From: Puniceicoccales bacterium
GTDB taxonomy: Bacteria > Verrucomicrobiota > Verrucomicrobiia > Opitutales > LL51
DNA length: 15,580 nucleotides
Direction: 5' to 3'
Assembly (NCBI GenBank): GCA_031268545.1
Contig: JAIRXD010000026.1
Coordinates: 1 to 15,580 of the forward strand
How positions within the stretch are numbered: the stretch's first letter is position 1; the number at the start of each line of letters is the position of its first letter. Of the stretch, positions 1-7,185 are shown piece after piece. Position numbers and translations under genes: made by a program. The notes under the pieces are model-generated. The model searched no databases, was not told the DNA's origin, and was given only the letters and a program-made list of their open reading frames with translations.

Positions 1-161
1 ATTCGAACATGCAGATGACTAAAATGGGTATTTGCTGAAAAAGCTTTTTCGATGCATAGAGCAATGATTCTCCCTTTGTCAATAAATTTAGGGCTGGATA
101 AACCAAACATGATAATATCCTTGGCTTCAACCACTTCCAGAGCCTCTTCATAGATATCCAT
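1..161 (-). CDS. Partial unrecognised protein, open at the left edge
   Basis: An open minus-strand frame runs from ATG at 161 off the left end, giving about 53 residues beginning MDIYEEALEVVEAKDI. It has no stop within the window. In-frame ATGs at 185 and 209 are alternative starts, and none has a clear Shine-Dalgarno sequence. The start overlaps the 3' end of the upstream AT-hook-like gene by 14 bases in a different frame, an arrangement typical of translational coupling. The visible part is helical and of mixed charge, with a hydrophobic stretch around IIMFGL. I do not recognise the family. It could instead be the continuation of the upstream gene after a frameshift, but no homopolymer marks such an event here. 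Existence is moderately supported; function is unknown. Confidence 0.5.
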   Translation of the reverse strand, partial: MDIYEEALEVVEAKDIIMFGLSSPKFIDKGRIIALCIEKAFSANTHFSHLHVR

Positions 162-807
162 CAATGAAAATAGGATTGGTCTCATCTGCAATCGAAGCTG
201 AAAATTCATTCAATAGGTCTTTTCTTTGCAAAAAATTCAAATTTCTTAGGCCCCCCAGAGAAAATGCACCAATCCTCACCGTGGACTGAAGTTTTCTTCT
301 TAAATTATTATATTGAGGTTTTTGAGCCGTATTTTGCCTAAATGCCTTATCCCGCTGAACATCTCTATTGGTTTTATTTTGCATACTTTCATGAGGACGA
401 TCATTTCGCTCATCCCCATTCGGATTGCCGCCCTCGGATAATTTAGCCTGGGGCAAATCATCAACTATTTTCACTTCATTTAAACCAGACCCCGGTGACC
501 AATCATCGCTGACCACATGGGAATTGCTATATTCACAGGTTATACAGGAGCCTGAATCGATATCCTTTTTTTGTTTCACATCAACACATTTTACGATATT
601 AACATTGCCCTGAATTTCTAAACCGTTAACTACTTTGGGAATTTTTCTAGGCCTTCCACGTTTTCTTTTTTCGCCCTCATTCCTGGGTAATACATCCCGA
701 CCCTCTTTCTGACCTATTTGGATGTCATTTTTATTCATAAATTTAACACGCTTTTTTATAAAATTTACTAAATTGATTATTCGAAAGATTAATAGTTCTG
801 ACATCAA
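148..807 (-). CDS. Hypothetical polar protein with an AT-hook-like motif
   Basis: This encodes up to 219 residues. The longest form starts at TTG 807, directly followed by ATG 804. A start at ATG 738 (MNKNDIQ) is also plausible and would drop a hydrophobic, basic leader. No start has a clear Shine-Dalgarno. The clearest motif is KRKRGRPRKIPK at about residues 47-58. It contains the RGRP core flanked by basic residues that defines AT-hooks, which bind the minor groove of AT-rich DNA. The middle (about 85-165) is low in complexity and rich in N, D, E, R and Q, so probably disordered. The end (about 170-219) looks more ordered. It lies 120 bp downstream of fabI on the same strand, and its 3' end overlaps the next gene. 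DNA binding is inferred from the motif alone. No enzymatic domain is visible and I do not recognise the family. Confidence 0.6.
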   Translation of the reverse strand: MMSELLIFRIINLVNFIKKRVKFMNKNDIQIGQKEGRDVLPRNEGEKRKRGRPRKIPKVVNGLEIQGNVNIVKCVDVKQKKDIDSGSCITCEYSNSHVVSDDWSPGSGLNEVKIVDDLPQAKLSEGGNPNGDERNDRPHESMQNKTNRDVQRDKAFRQNTAQKPQYNNLRRKLQSTVRIGAFSLGGLRNLNFLQRKDLLNEFSASIADETNPIFIDGYL

Positions 808-857
808 TCAAATATTTTAGTAAAAATATTCCATTTTTAGTTTTTACTTACTATCAC

Positions 858-898
858 CGGCTACCATTAATCTAGCCGCTCGTAATCTTTATGACGAG
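858..898. repeat. Two abutting perfect inverted repeats (tandem hairpins)
   Basis: The first inverted repeat is CGGCTA (858-863) with TAGCCG (873-878), a 6-bp stem and 9-nt loop. The second starts at the next base: CTCGT (879-883) with ACGAG (894-898), a 5-bp stem and 10-nt loop. They sit between fabI and the AT-hook-like gene, both on the minus strand. No strong T-run follows on either strand, so this is not a textbook intrinsic terminator. It could be a weak terminator, an mRNA processing or stabilising element, or a protein-binding site. Confidence 0.45.
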
Positions 899-927
899 AA
901 ATGTTAATTATACAATAAAAAAATTTA

Positions 928-1734
928 TTAATTTTTATTAATTTTTACCACAGCATTAATAAGTTCACTGTCAAAATAATTAATATCCATGCCGGCATTG
1001 ACCACAATACCCTGGCCATTGATTCCACTGGATCTCTCACTTAGTAAAAAAAGCACCACATTTGCCACCTCATCAGTACTGATGGCCTTTTTTCGAAATG
1101 TCATCTTTTCGGCATATAGATAGTTATCTATATACCCTGGAATTCCGGCCGATGCACTGGTTTTTAATGGACCGGATTTAACGCAATTGAACCGGACATT
1201 TGTATCGGCGCTGAAGGATTTTGCCAAAAATCTTATGCTGCTATCAAGTGCCGCTTTGACAGGAGACATATAGCCATAATTTTCCGCCGTAACCTGGGAT
1301 GATATGCCCATGGTAACCACCGATGCATTTTTTGAAAATATCGGTTTTAGCATCCGGGACATCTCAACTAGGGAAAAGCAGGATATGGCCATGGATTGTA
1401 AAAAATCTTTCCTTGGAGTATCGTGAAATTTGCCAATTCCGGCTGAATAGTTGGCAAAGGCTATGGAATGCACAAAGCCATCGATTTTTTCGCCATTCCC
1501 GGCAAGATCTTTGCCCAACCTTAAAATATCCCCTTCATTTTCCACATCACAGAGATAAACTTCCTCGCCATCCATCAGGCTTCCCAAGGCATCCAGTCTA
1601 GCTTTGGACCGGAGGCTAAAAATAACATTGGCACCGGCAGATTTTAATTTGGAGGCCACAACCCAAGCAATACTCTTCCTATTGGCCACACCGGCTACCA
1701 AAATCCTTTTGTTTTCGAAATTTAAAAAATCCAC
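928..1734 (-). CDS. fabI: Enoyl-[acyl-carrier-protein] reductase, FabI type
   Basis: This 268-residue short-chain dehydrogenase/reductase fits FabI (usually about 260 aa), which reduces enoyl-ACP with NAD(P)H in the last step of each fatty-acid elongation cycle in the cytoplasm. Visible signatures are the N-terminal cofactor segment GVANRKSIAW (15-24), DGFVHSIAFAN (85-95) and the catalytic Tyr153/Lys160 pair in ENYGYMSPVK. That Tyr/Lys spacing equals Tyr156/Lys163 of E. coli FabI. The second active-site tyrosine (E. coli Tyr146) aligns with Gly143 here, an oddity shared in kind with InhA, which has Phe. The start is GTG at 1734 with no obvious Shine-Dalgarno. It diverges from the ferritin gene across 45 bp. 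FabV, a second enoyl reductase, lies 8 kb away. Family assignment is firm; exact substrate preference is less so. Confidence 0.88.
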   Translation of the reverse strand: MDFLNFENKRILVAGVANRKSIAWVVASKLKSAGANVIFSLRSKARLDALGSLMDGEEVYLCDVENEGDILRLGKDLAGNGEKIDGFVHSIAFANYSAGIGKFHDTPRKDFLQSMAISCFSLVEMSRMLKPIFSKNASVVTMGISSQVTAENYGYMSPVKAALDSSIRFLAKSFSADTNVRFNCVKSGPLKTSASAGIPGYIDNYLYAEKMTFRKKAISTDEVANVVLFLLSERSSGINGQGIVVNAGMDINYFDSELINAVVKINKN

Positions 1735-1779
1735 AAATATATGAAAAAAATTGCAATGCCGTTGGAAAGTTGAAAATGT
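1735..1779. promoter_or_regulatory. Short divergent intergenic region, fabI / ferritin
   Basis: These 45 bp are the only non-coding DNA between the divergent fabI and ferritin starts. They are AT-rich on the fabI side and carry GGAAAG about 11 bases before the ferritin ATG, a weak Shine-Dalgarno candidate. Two complete divergent promoters would have to overlap each other or extend into the coding ends. I cannot assign -35 and -10 boxes or an iron-responsive operator with confidence. Confidence 0.35.
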
Positions 1780-2298
1780 ATGAAATCAGTAATATATATG
1801 AAAATCAAAGAAATAATAAGAGTTTCTATAAGTGAACGGATGAAAAGTGAATTTGAATCCGCATATATCTATTTAGGAATGGCTGCCTGGTTCGAATCCA
1901 CTCCCTACTCTGGCTTTACCAAATGGATGCGATGCCAAGCAAAGGAGGAAATTGAACATGGAATGAAATTTTTTAACTACTTGGCCAATAGAAATTCCCA
2001 AATCGACCTCCCGGCCATCCCTTCTGTACTCTGTAGCTATGCATCACCATTGGCTGCCTTCGAAGAGGCTCTTAAACATGAAATAAAAATTACAGCATCC
2101 ATTCACAATCTATATGCCCTGGCTCTTAAAGAACATGACTACGAAACTCAGGAAATGTTGCTTTGGTTTATAAAAGAGCAGACCGAGGAGGAGCACACAG
2201 TCAGCGATATAATCGATAAGATAAAATCCATAAATAATCGACCAGAAAATATGCTAATTGTAGATTCTATTGTTGAGGAAATGGCCAATAAAGATTAA
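1780..2298 (+). CDS. ftnA: Bacterial non-heme ferritin (FtnA-like)
   Basis: This encodes 172 residues of the four-helix-bundle ferritin family, which oxidises Fe(II) at a dinuclear centre and stores it as a mineral in a 24-subunit cytoplasmic shell. Aligning by eye to E. coli FtnA, the ferroxidase ligands are all present: Glu24, Tyr31, Glu57, His60 (in EEIEH), Glu101 (in KHEIKI), Gln134 and Glu137 (in KEQTEEE). No Met heme ligand pattern of bacterioferritin is evident. ATG 1780 is preferred because a GGAAAG run lies upstream. ATG 1798 (MKIKE) would give a protein closer to the usual 165 aa. trkA follows after 10 bp, so the two are probably co-transcribed. I expect ferritin function with high confidence, and the gene symbol by similarity only. 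Confidence 0.88.
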   Translation: MKSVIYMKIKEIIRVSISERMKSEFESAYIYLGMAAWFESTPYSGFTKWMRCQAKEEIEHGMKFFNYLANRNSQIDLPAIPSVLCSYASPLAAFEEALKHEIKITASIHNLYALALKEHDYETQEMLLWFIKEQTEEEHTVSDIIDKIKSINNRPENMLIVDSIVEEMANKD

Positions 2299-2308
2299 TT
2301 AGATCTCC

Positions 2309-3655
2309 ATGGAAATCACCATCGTTGGAGCTGGCAATGTGGGTGGGTTTTTGGCAGAGATATTCAGCCAGTCCCACCGAGTAACGGTCATAGATAGCGA
2401 TTCATCAGTTTCTAAAATGATTTACGAACGCTGTGATGCCCGGGTTGTCTGTGCCAATGGCTGCTCGGCCGAAACCCTGATCAATATAAATATCGAAAAT
2501 TGTGATTTTTTCATGGCAATGATGAGCGATGATAGATCCAATTTATTGTCGGCTTCCATAGCCAAGGCACTGGGAGCCGGAATGACAATCTGCCGGGCCA
2601 GTGATAAAACCTATGTGGATAATTCTCAGCTTAACTATCAATTGCATTTTGGTATAGACATGTTCGTCAACCCTGATGCCCTATCTGCCATAGAGTTCGC
2701 CAAAGAGATAATAAATCCAGGCCGGGTGGTCGTAGAAAATTTTGCCCGAGGATCCATCGACGCCCAACAGATAAAAATTAGTGCCGATTCAAAATTTGTT
2801 GGCAAGACATTACAAGAAATAAGGCTGGATCCAAACATTAGGATTGGCTGCATCTGTCGGGATGATAAATATGAAGTAGCAACGGCTAAAACCAATATGC
2901 ATGTAGGTGATATACTGACCGTCATCGGCAACTCCGTGGCCATAAGCGAAATTCGTGACCAGCTAAAGCCCCAAGAATTTCCGGAATCTTCGTCGATAAC
3001 AGTATTTGGTGGTAACGAAACTGCCATTGCCCTGGTGAGGTATCTAAGTGATTCCAAGTACAAAATTCGCATCATCGAAAAAAATAGAGAAACCTGCGAT
3101 ATTTTATCCCAACAATTTAGGAATGTCACTGTCATCCATGGCGACGCTACATCGGAAATACTGATGAGAGAAGAACAGGTAAACCTCAGTGACTACTTCA
3201 TTGCCTGCACCAAAGATGATGAGGAGAATATAATGACCTCCCTACAGGCCTGTCATATCGGCACCAAAAATGTTATGCTAATCTTACATAAGGGAGACTA
3301 TGAAAAAACTCTCATGAATATAACCAAGGGCCTGGGTATTAAAAAAATAATATATCCTCGGGTGGCGACGGCCAATGAATTGATCAAATATCTCTCAATG
3401 GAAAAATGCGTGGAATTATCCAGATTCCCCGATAACTCAGGCTCATTTCTGGAATTAAAAATTTCCGAAAAAAGCGACTGCGTTGGAAAAAAAATCAATG
3501 AAATTTCATGGCCACCCAATTGTATTGCCGTTGCTTTATCACACAAATTTCATACCAAAGTACCCATGGCAGAAGATACTCTGGAGGCCAACGATCGAAT
3601 GGTCCTAATCGTCGACAACGAAAGTACAAAAGATCTAAAAAAACTCCTACTTTGA
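2309..3655 (+). CDS. trkA: Trk potassium-transport NAD-binding protein TrkA
   Basis: This 448-residue protein matches full-length TrkA, the cytosolic gating subunit that binds nucleotide and controls the TrkH/TrkG potassium channel. It shows the family's duplicated layout: Rossmann RCK domain 1 with GAGNVGG at 7-13 and Asp29 after strand two, an RCK_C domain at about 140-220, a second Rossmann domain from about 229, and a second RCK_C domain at about 365-448. The second glycine motif is degenerate (GGNETA at 234-239), so nucleotide binding there may be weaker. It starts 10 bp after the ferritin stop with no good Shine-Dalgarno, suggesting dependence on upstream translation. It ends 9 bp from the convergent pseudopilin gene. 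No trkH or trkG is present in the window. Confidence 0.9.
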   Translation: MEITIVGAGNVGGFLAEIFSQSHRVTVIDSDSSVSKMIYERCDARVVCANGCSAETLININIENCDFFMAMMSDDRSNLLSASIAKALGAGMTICRASDKTYVDNSQLNYQLHFGIDMFVNPDALSAIEFAKEIINPGRVVVENFARGSIDAQQIKISADSKFVGKTLQEIRLDPNIRIGCICRDDKYEVATAKTNMHVGDILTVIGNSVAISEIRDQLKPQEFPESSSITVFGGNETAIALVRYLSDSKYKIRIIEKNRETCDILSQQFRNVTVIHGDATSEILMREEQVNLSDYFIACTKDDEENIMTSLQACHIGTKNVMLILHKGDYEKTLMNITKGLGIKKIIYPRVATANELIKYLSMEKCVELSRFPDNSGSFLELKISEKSDCVGKKINEISWPPNCIAVALSHKFHTKVPMAEDTLEANDRMVLIVDNESTKDLKKLLL

Positions 3656-3664
3656 TATTTTATT

Positions 3665-4288
3665 CTAATCCCAACTTAGAACATCCACGGCATCTTTTCT
3701 AACCCCTGGATGCACTTCTTTCCCTTGGGCATAGCTGAAAACCGCCACACTTTCATTTAGCCCATCCTCCGGAATCTTTACACGAATCGATGGATATAAA
3801 TCAAAGGCAGCCTGGGGGATTCTACCAGAAGCTAGCTCAGGATCAGCAAATATGACATAGATAGCCGGATTATTAAATCTATCTGCCAGCCTATCCTTCT
3901 GGACGACCGAATTTTGCATATATAGATCATCCTCTGTTATATCTATGAATTTCAACTGTTTTGGATTCAAGTATAGCAAATTTTGCTGCTGAAAAATATC
4001 CACATAATTTGATTTACCGACCAACATGGACGCAAATATTTCCGACTTATCAACAAACGAATGAGCCACATTTGGCTTCAATATATCTGGCCAGCAACCA
4101 TACTCGGTATAATAGCTCTTTAACCCATTGGCTATCTGGGCAATACGCAGTTTCGATTGGGTCAACTTAATGGAGTGGTGGGATTTGGTTATAGTCGGGA
4201 CCAACATGGATATAAGGACCCCGATGATAGCGATAACAACCACCAGTTCAATGAACGAAGACCCATCTATTTTTTTGTAATTTTTCAC
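3665..4288 (-). CDS. Pseudopilin, type II secretion GspG-like (second of pair)
   Basis: This 207-residue protein begins with a class III prepilin signal: a 9-residue basic leader MKNYKKIDG, cleavage predicted after Gly9, mature +5 Glu14, then a hydrophobic helix (about 13-31). The C-terminal part has DRFNNPAIYVI and then VAVFSYAQGKEV and DAVDVLSWD, matching in outline the GspG pattern of a GNP-Y segment and an Asp-rich end. It would be an inner-membrane-anchored pseudopilin assembled into a short periplasmic pseudopilus. The start is GTG 4288, overlapping the upstream pseudopilin stop as GTGA, with a GGGGGA Shine-Dalgarno. The +1 residue is Ser rather than the usual Phe. No assembly ATPase, prepilin peptidase or secretin is in the window, so secretion versus pilus role is undecided. 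Confidence 0.8.
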   Translation of the reverse strand: MKNYKKIDGSSFIELVVVIAIIGVLISMLVPTITKSHHSIKLTQSKLRIAQIANGLKSYYTEYGCWPDILKPNVAHSFVDKSEIFASMLVGKSNYVDIFQQQNLLYLNPKQLKFIDITEDDLYMQNSVVQKDRLADRFNNPAIYVIFADPELASGRIPQAAFDLYPSIRVKIPEDGLNESVAVFSYAQGKEVHPGVRKDAVDVLSWD

Positions 4289-4872
4289 AAAATTCCCCCA
4301 TTATCGGCAACCATATCGTCTCCCTTATCCTGGGAAATTTTACCATCGATACCTACCTGCAGGGTACTAATTCCATCCACACCTGTGCTGATCAATAGGA
4401 AAGAATCTCTTGTCCATATACTATTATTTACATCACTTCTGGTGGCGTAATAATATAGATAATCTCGGCCGAATTGATCGACAAATTTCATCCCGGTTCC
4501 ACTGTTAGCCTCCTTGATTTTTGAGGACACCAGATTGGACCTTTTCCCATCACCCTGGGCTGAATTTGGTGAATTGGCAGGAATACTAACACCAAAAGGA
4601 TCGATGCTTCCCCTCAGTGCAGCCCATAGAATTTTGCTATTCTCTTCGGTGGAAATATGGCTCAGTAGCCGTGGGTAATCACCGTGAATTTCTTTGTATT
4701 TTTCGATGGCAGCCACCAGGCCAACAAGATCTACAATTACACGATTTTTAAGTACATGCTCTTTGTAAATCGACCCGGCTCGACCCAGCGTGGCATACAT
4801 TAGCATCAATAGGCCAATGGCCACAACCACTTCGATTATGGTAAATCCATGAAATTCGGACACCTTTTTCAC
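4285..4872 (-). CDS. Pseudopilin, type II secretion GspG-like (first of pair)
   Basis: This protein carries a prepilin signal: HG|FTIIEVVVAIGLL, with cleavage after Gly and mature +5 Glu. I prefer GTG 4872, which gives a 9-residue leader (VKKVSEFHG) identical in length to the downstream pseudopilin and has an AGG Shine-Dalgarno about 7 bases upstream. ATG 4896 would add eight residues but has no ribosome site. The mature part has a helical region to about 70 ending in a GDYP segment. It continues with DQFGRDYLYYYAT, LLISTGVDG and an Asp-rich GDDMVADNG tail, resembling the GspG calcium-binding loop. It shares a GTGA overlap with the next pseudopilin and lies downstream of the TIG lipoprotein gene, so the three probably form one transcription unit. 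The exact partner system cannot be told. Confidence 0.8.
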   Translation of the reverse strand: MKKVSEFHGFTIIEVVVAIGLLMLMYATLGRAGSIYKEHVLKNRVIVDLVGLVAAIEKYKEIHGDYPRLLSHISTEENSKILWAALRGSIDPFGVSIPANSPNSAQGDGKRSNLVSSKIKEANSGTGMKFVDQFGRDYLYYYATRSDVNNSIWTRDSFLLISTGVDGISTLQVGIDGKISQDKGDDMVADNGGIL

Positions 4873-4973
4873 TGTAATACCTGAAGGTATGACCATATGT
4901 GAGCATTGGGCGAATAGAAACTTTATCTTTTAAAATTTGCCATGGGGTTTCTAGGGCTTCGTTAGCATTCCAC

Positions 4974-6035
4974 CTAGCGCACAACCACCATATCACTATC
5001 CACTTTATCATCAAAGGTAAAATTATTTACTCTATTGGGCCCGCCATTCTGTTTATCTTCTCGACGAACATCCAGCCCATTATATTTATTACCAGTTGAT
5101 TTATTTTTTTCCTCAAAAATATCCTGATCACCAACGGTGATGGGAATCTTAAGCTCATTAAATCCAGAGGCATAGACAAACAGAGAACCGACATCGTTAC
5201 CACTACCTCCCTCTATTTCTACTTCCACCGAGCTGCTATCTTCCGGAATACTAACCTCAGGCATAATAATGCTATCCGGAATATCGGTGGTAATATCCAA
5301 TGGCAGGCCACCCTCCGGAGCATCATGATCTATGAAGAAAGATAAGATCATCCTTTTTCCATTGTCCAGGGTTATTGATTCCACATCCGCACTTAGCTCA
5401 GAAATATCTACAAAAAATTTACCAATAAATATCCTATCACCACCACTGATTAAAATCACATCGTAGGATGTTTCGGCATCTACTAATGGAATAATAAATT
5501 CAATCGCACCCTTCGAAACACTTTTCACCTTCGCAGGTACACCACCAATTCGAATCATATCCCGGGATGAAAATCCAGAACCGAGAATACAAACCTTGGC
5601 TCCCACTGGTCCTCTTTCACAATCCATGGTAAGGATATACTTATCGTTTATGGAAAGATTAAAGACTTCGGATTTTTCCACACTTTTAATCACTAGATTA
5701 TTTTTAGAATCCATGGTCTCCTGTATTAATTCATAATAATAGAGCATTTCCGGAACATCGGACGGAGCTTTGTAATCATAAAAATATGTATTATTGGAAT
5801 CACCTGGTTTCATCTCGTGCCTCTCCCCGTTGATCACAATATAGGGCTTTATGCCTTTTTTCCGAAGATCACTACTGGTTTTATTAACAGACATGGTAAT
5901 CGTATATATTCGGGACTGGTTTTTTGGAACTCTACTGGGTGTTATGTCATTCATCACTGACATGGAAGAGCACCCTCCAAGAATCAGACTAAACCATAAA
6001 AACGCAAATTTAGCAAAAAATTCTTTCAATTCCAT
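4974..6035 (-). CDS. Lipoprotein with IPT/TIG-like domain
   Basis: This encodes 353 residues with a lipoprotein signal peptide: hydrophobic residues 10-20, lipobox LGGC and lipidated Cys22 followed by Ser, which suggests outer-membrane rather than inner-membrane retention. A strand-rich region (about 28-125) begins near ITPSRVPKNQSRIYTITM. Residues about 135-215 look like an IPT/TIG immunoglobulin-like fold (RGPVGAKVCILGSGFSS, then RIGGVPAKV). A further beta-sandwich-like region (about 225-300) follows, then a polar tail. It heads a likely unit with two pseudopilins on the same strand and diverges from hemW across 29 bp. AGAG sits just before the ATG. A surface or periplasmic scaffold role, perhaps with the pseudopilus, is inference; no catalytic motif is visible. 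Confidence 0.72.
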   Translation of the reverse strand: MELKEFFAKFAFLWFSLILGGCSSMSVMNDITPSRVPKNQSRIYTITMSVNKTSSDLRKKGIKPYIVINGERHEMKPGDSNNTYFYDYKAPSDVPEMLYYYELIQETMDSKNNLVIKSVEKSEVFNLSINDKYILTMDCERGPVGAKVCILGSGFSSRDMIRIGGVPAKVKSVSKGAIEFIIPLVDAETSYDVILISGGDRIFIGKFFVDISELSADVESITLDNGKRMILSFFIDHDAPEGGLPLDITTDIPDSIIMPEVSIPEDSSSVEVEIEGGSGNDVGSLFVYASGFNELKIPITVGDQDIFEEKNKSTGNKYNGLDVRREDKQNGGPNRVNNFTFDDKVDSDMVVVR

Positions 6036-6064
6036 ATTTCTCTATTGAATACAAGCATACAAAA
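6036..6064. promoter_or_regulatory. Very short divergent region, lipoprotein / hemW
   Basis: Only 29 bp separate the lipoprotein ATG (6035, minus) and the hemW ATG (6065, plus). The stretch is AT-rich, with no Shine-Dalgarno for hemW and only AGAG for the lipoprotein. Any promoter boxes must extend into one of the coding regions. I cannot identify them. Confidence 0.3.
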
Positions 6065-6286
6065 ATGGATCTGCAAGCAAAAGCTTTAATAAATACACAG
6101 ATCGGTCTATATATTCATGTCCCGTTTTGTCCAACAAAATGTTCCTATTGCGCATTTTATCAGGAGTCACCATCAAAAATTTCTGTGGACCTTTACATAA
6201 AATATCTGGAAAAAGAACTACAAAATATCGAAAACCCTAAAGCTTTCAGTAGTATATACTTCGGGGAGGAACACCAGGAATTCTAA
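6065..6286 (+). CDS. hemW: HemW-like radical SAM protein, N-terminal piece (frame broken)
   Basis: This is the 5' part of a HemW/HemN-family gene. The radical SAM cluster motif is intact: PFCPTKCSYC, with Cys22, Cys26 and Cys29 in CX3CX2C, which bind the [4Fe-4S] cluster. The frame is correct up to YFG at about residue 67. There TTC GGG GAG is read at the G4 run 6263-6266, and the peptide goes out of frame to a TAA at 6284-6286. One extra G would restore YFGGGTPGILTP, the family's SAM-contacting GGTP segment. HemW is a heme-handling relative of coproporphyrinogen III dehydrogenase. Start ATG 6065 matches the family length but lacks a Shine-Dalgarno. I interpret this as one gene with a base deficit, not two genes. 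Confidence 0.82.
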   Translation: MDLQAKALINTQIGLYIHVPFCPTKCSYCAFYQESPSKISVDLYIKYLEKELQNIENPKAFSSIYFGEEHQEF

Positions 6287-7185
6287 CCCCGAAGCATATC
6301 CTGACCATTGGCCAGGCAATTAAAAAAAAATGTCCTAAGCCACCCTTCGAATGGACCTTCGAAATGGCGCCATCCACTGTACAAATCGACAGATTAGCCG
6401 CATTGAAAGAAATCGGTGTAACACGCATCTCCCTTGGCATACAAAGCTTTAATGATCACACTCTCAAATTATTCGGCCGCAGACAATGCCATCCGGTTGA
6501 ATCCTACGAAATGCTCCGAACCAATGGTTTTACAAATATCAATATGGATATGATTTTTTCACCAAATCATCAAACCCTCCGGGCCTGGATCGATGACCTT
6601 GATCAAGCCATTGGACTCGCACCTGAACATCTATCCACCTATTGCATGACCAAGGAAAATGATTTTAATACTTCTCCGGATGAGGATAAGGAGGTAAAGT
6701 TTTATACCGAAACCTGCAATATATTGAGAAGTAATGGCTTTCAACAATATGAGATTTCAAATTTTTGTAAACCTGGCCAGGAATCGCTACACAACATAAA
6801 TACCTGGAAAATGGGTGAATGGCTAGGCCTAGGTCCTTCGGCTAGCTCCCAATACAGGTTTCGCAGATACACAAATATTCCTTCACTGCGGCAATGGATA
6901 ACCGGGCTTGATTCCAATGCACCAATACTGATCGATGATACAAAATTATCTACAAAAGACCTATTTATAGACAGCTTGCTGTTTGGCATTCGGATGAATC
7001 AAGGAGTTGATTTTACCGAACTAGCGGCTAGATTTGGCGATCACAGTAACGCCAATCTAAAATATCTATTATATAGATTAGTGGATGAAAATTATGCCAA
7101 TATCAATGAAACAAACATAGCATTAACCGATTCTGGACGTTTGCGTTGTGATGCCATAGAGCTAGAGATTCTTCAATGCTTCTAA
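6265..7185 (+). CDS. hemW: HemW-like radical SAM protein, remainder (frame broken)
   Basis: This is the rest of hemW, in frame from 6265 with no further stops until TAA 7183-7185. The first in-frame ATG is 6364. Recognisable HemW segments are FEMAPSTVQIDRLAALKE, then GVTRISLGIQSFND, YEISNFCKPGQESLHN and WLGLGPSAS, followed by the C-terminal HemW-type domain (about 290-373). Joined to the N-terminal piece the protein is 373 aa, close to the usual 378 or so. The usual D-L-I-x-G-x-P-G-Q-T segment reads DMIFSPNHQT here, so the GxPG part is lost. A protein started at 6364 would lack the cluster cysteines and GGTP, so it would not be an active radical SAM enzyme. Its 3' end overlaps the convergent alaS end by 24 bp. 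Confidence 0.82.
   Translation, partial: GGTPGILTPKHILTIGQAIKKKCPKPPFEWTFEMAPSTVQIDRLAALKEIGVTRISLGIQSFNDHTLKLFGRRQCHPVESYEMLRTNGFTNINMDMIFSPNHQTLRAWIDDLDQAIGLAPEHLSTYCMTKENDFNTSPDEDKEVKFYTETCNILRSNGFQQYEISNFCKPGQESLHNINTWKMGEWLGLGPSASSQYRFRRYTNIPSLRQWITGLDSNAPILIDDTKLSTKDLFIDSLLFGIRMNQGVDFTELAARFGDHSNANLKYLLYRLVDENYANINETNIALTDSGRLRCDAIELEILQCF

Noticed and set aside
2638..3135. 165-codon minus-strand ORF inside trkA
   Set aside because: It lies fully antisense to conserved TrkA domains and shows no independent motif.
4748..5014. A minus-strand frame bridging the lipoprotein end and the first pseudopilin
   Set aside because: It overlaps two well-supported genes in another frame, has no domain and no ribosome site, and reads through the pseudopilin signal region out of frame.
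6260..6268. Programmed -1 frameshift at the hemW G4 run
   Set aside because: The site TTC GGG GAG is not an X XXY YYZ heptamer and the slipped P-site codon would be CGG, which does not pair with tRNA-Gly.
6364..7185. Independent gene starting at ATG 6364
   Set aside because: It would lack the radical SAM cysteines and GGTP segment, while its sequence continues hemW exactly after a one-base correction.
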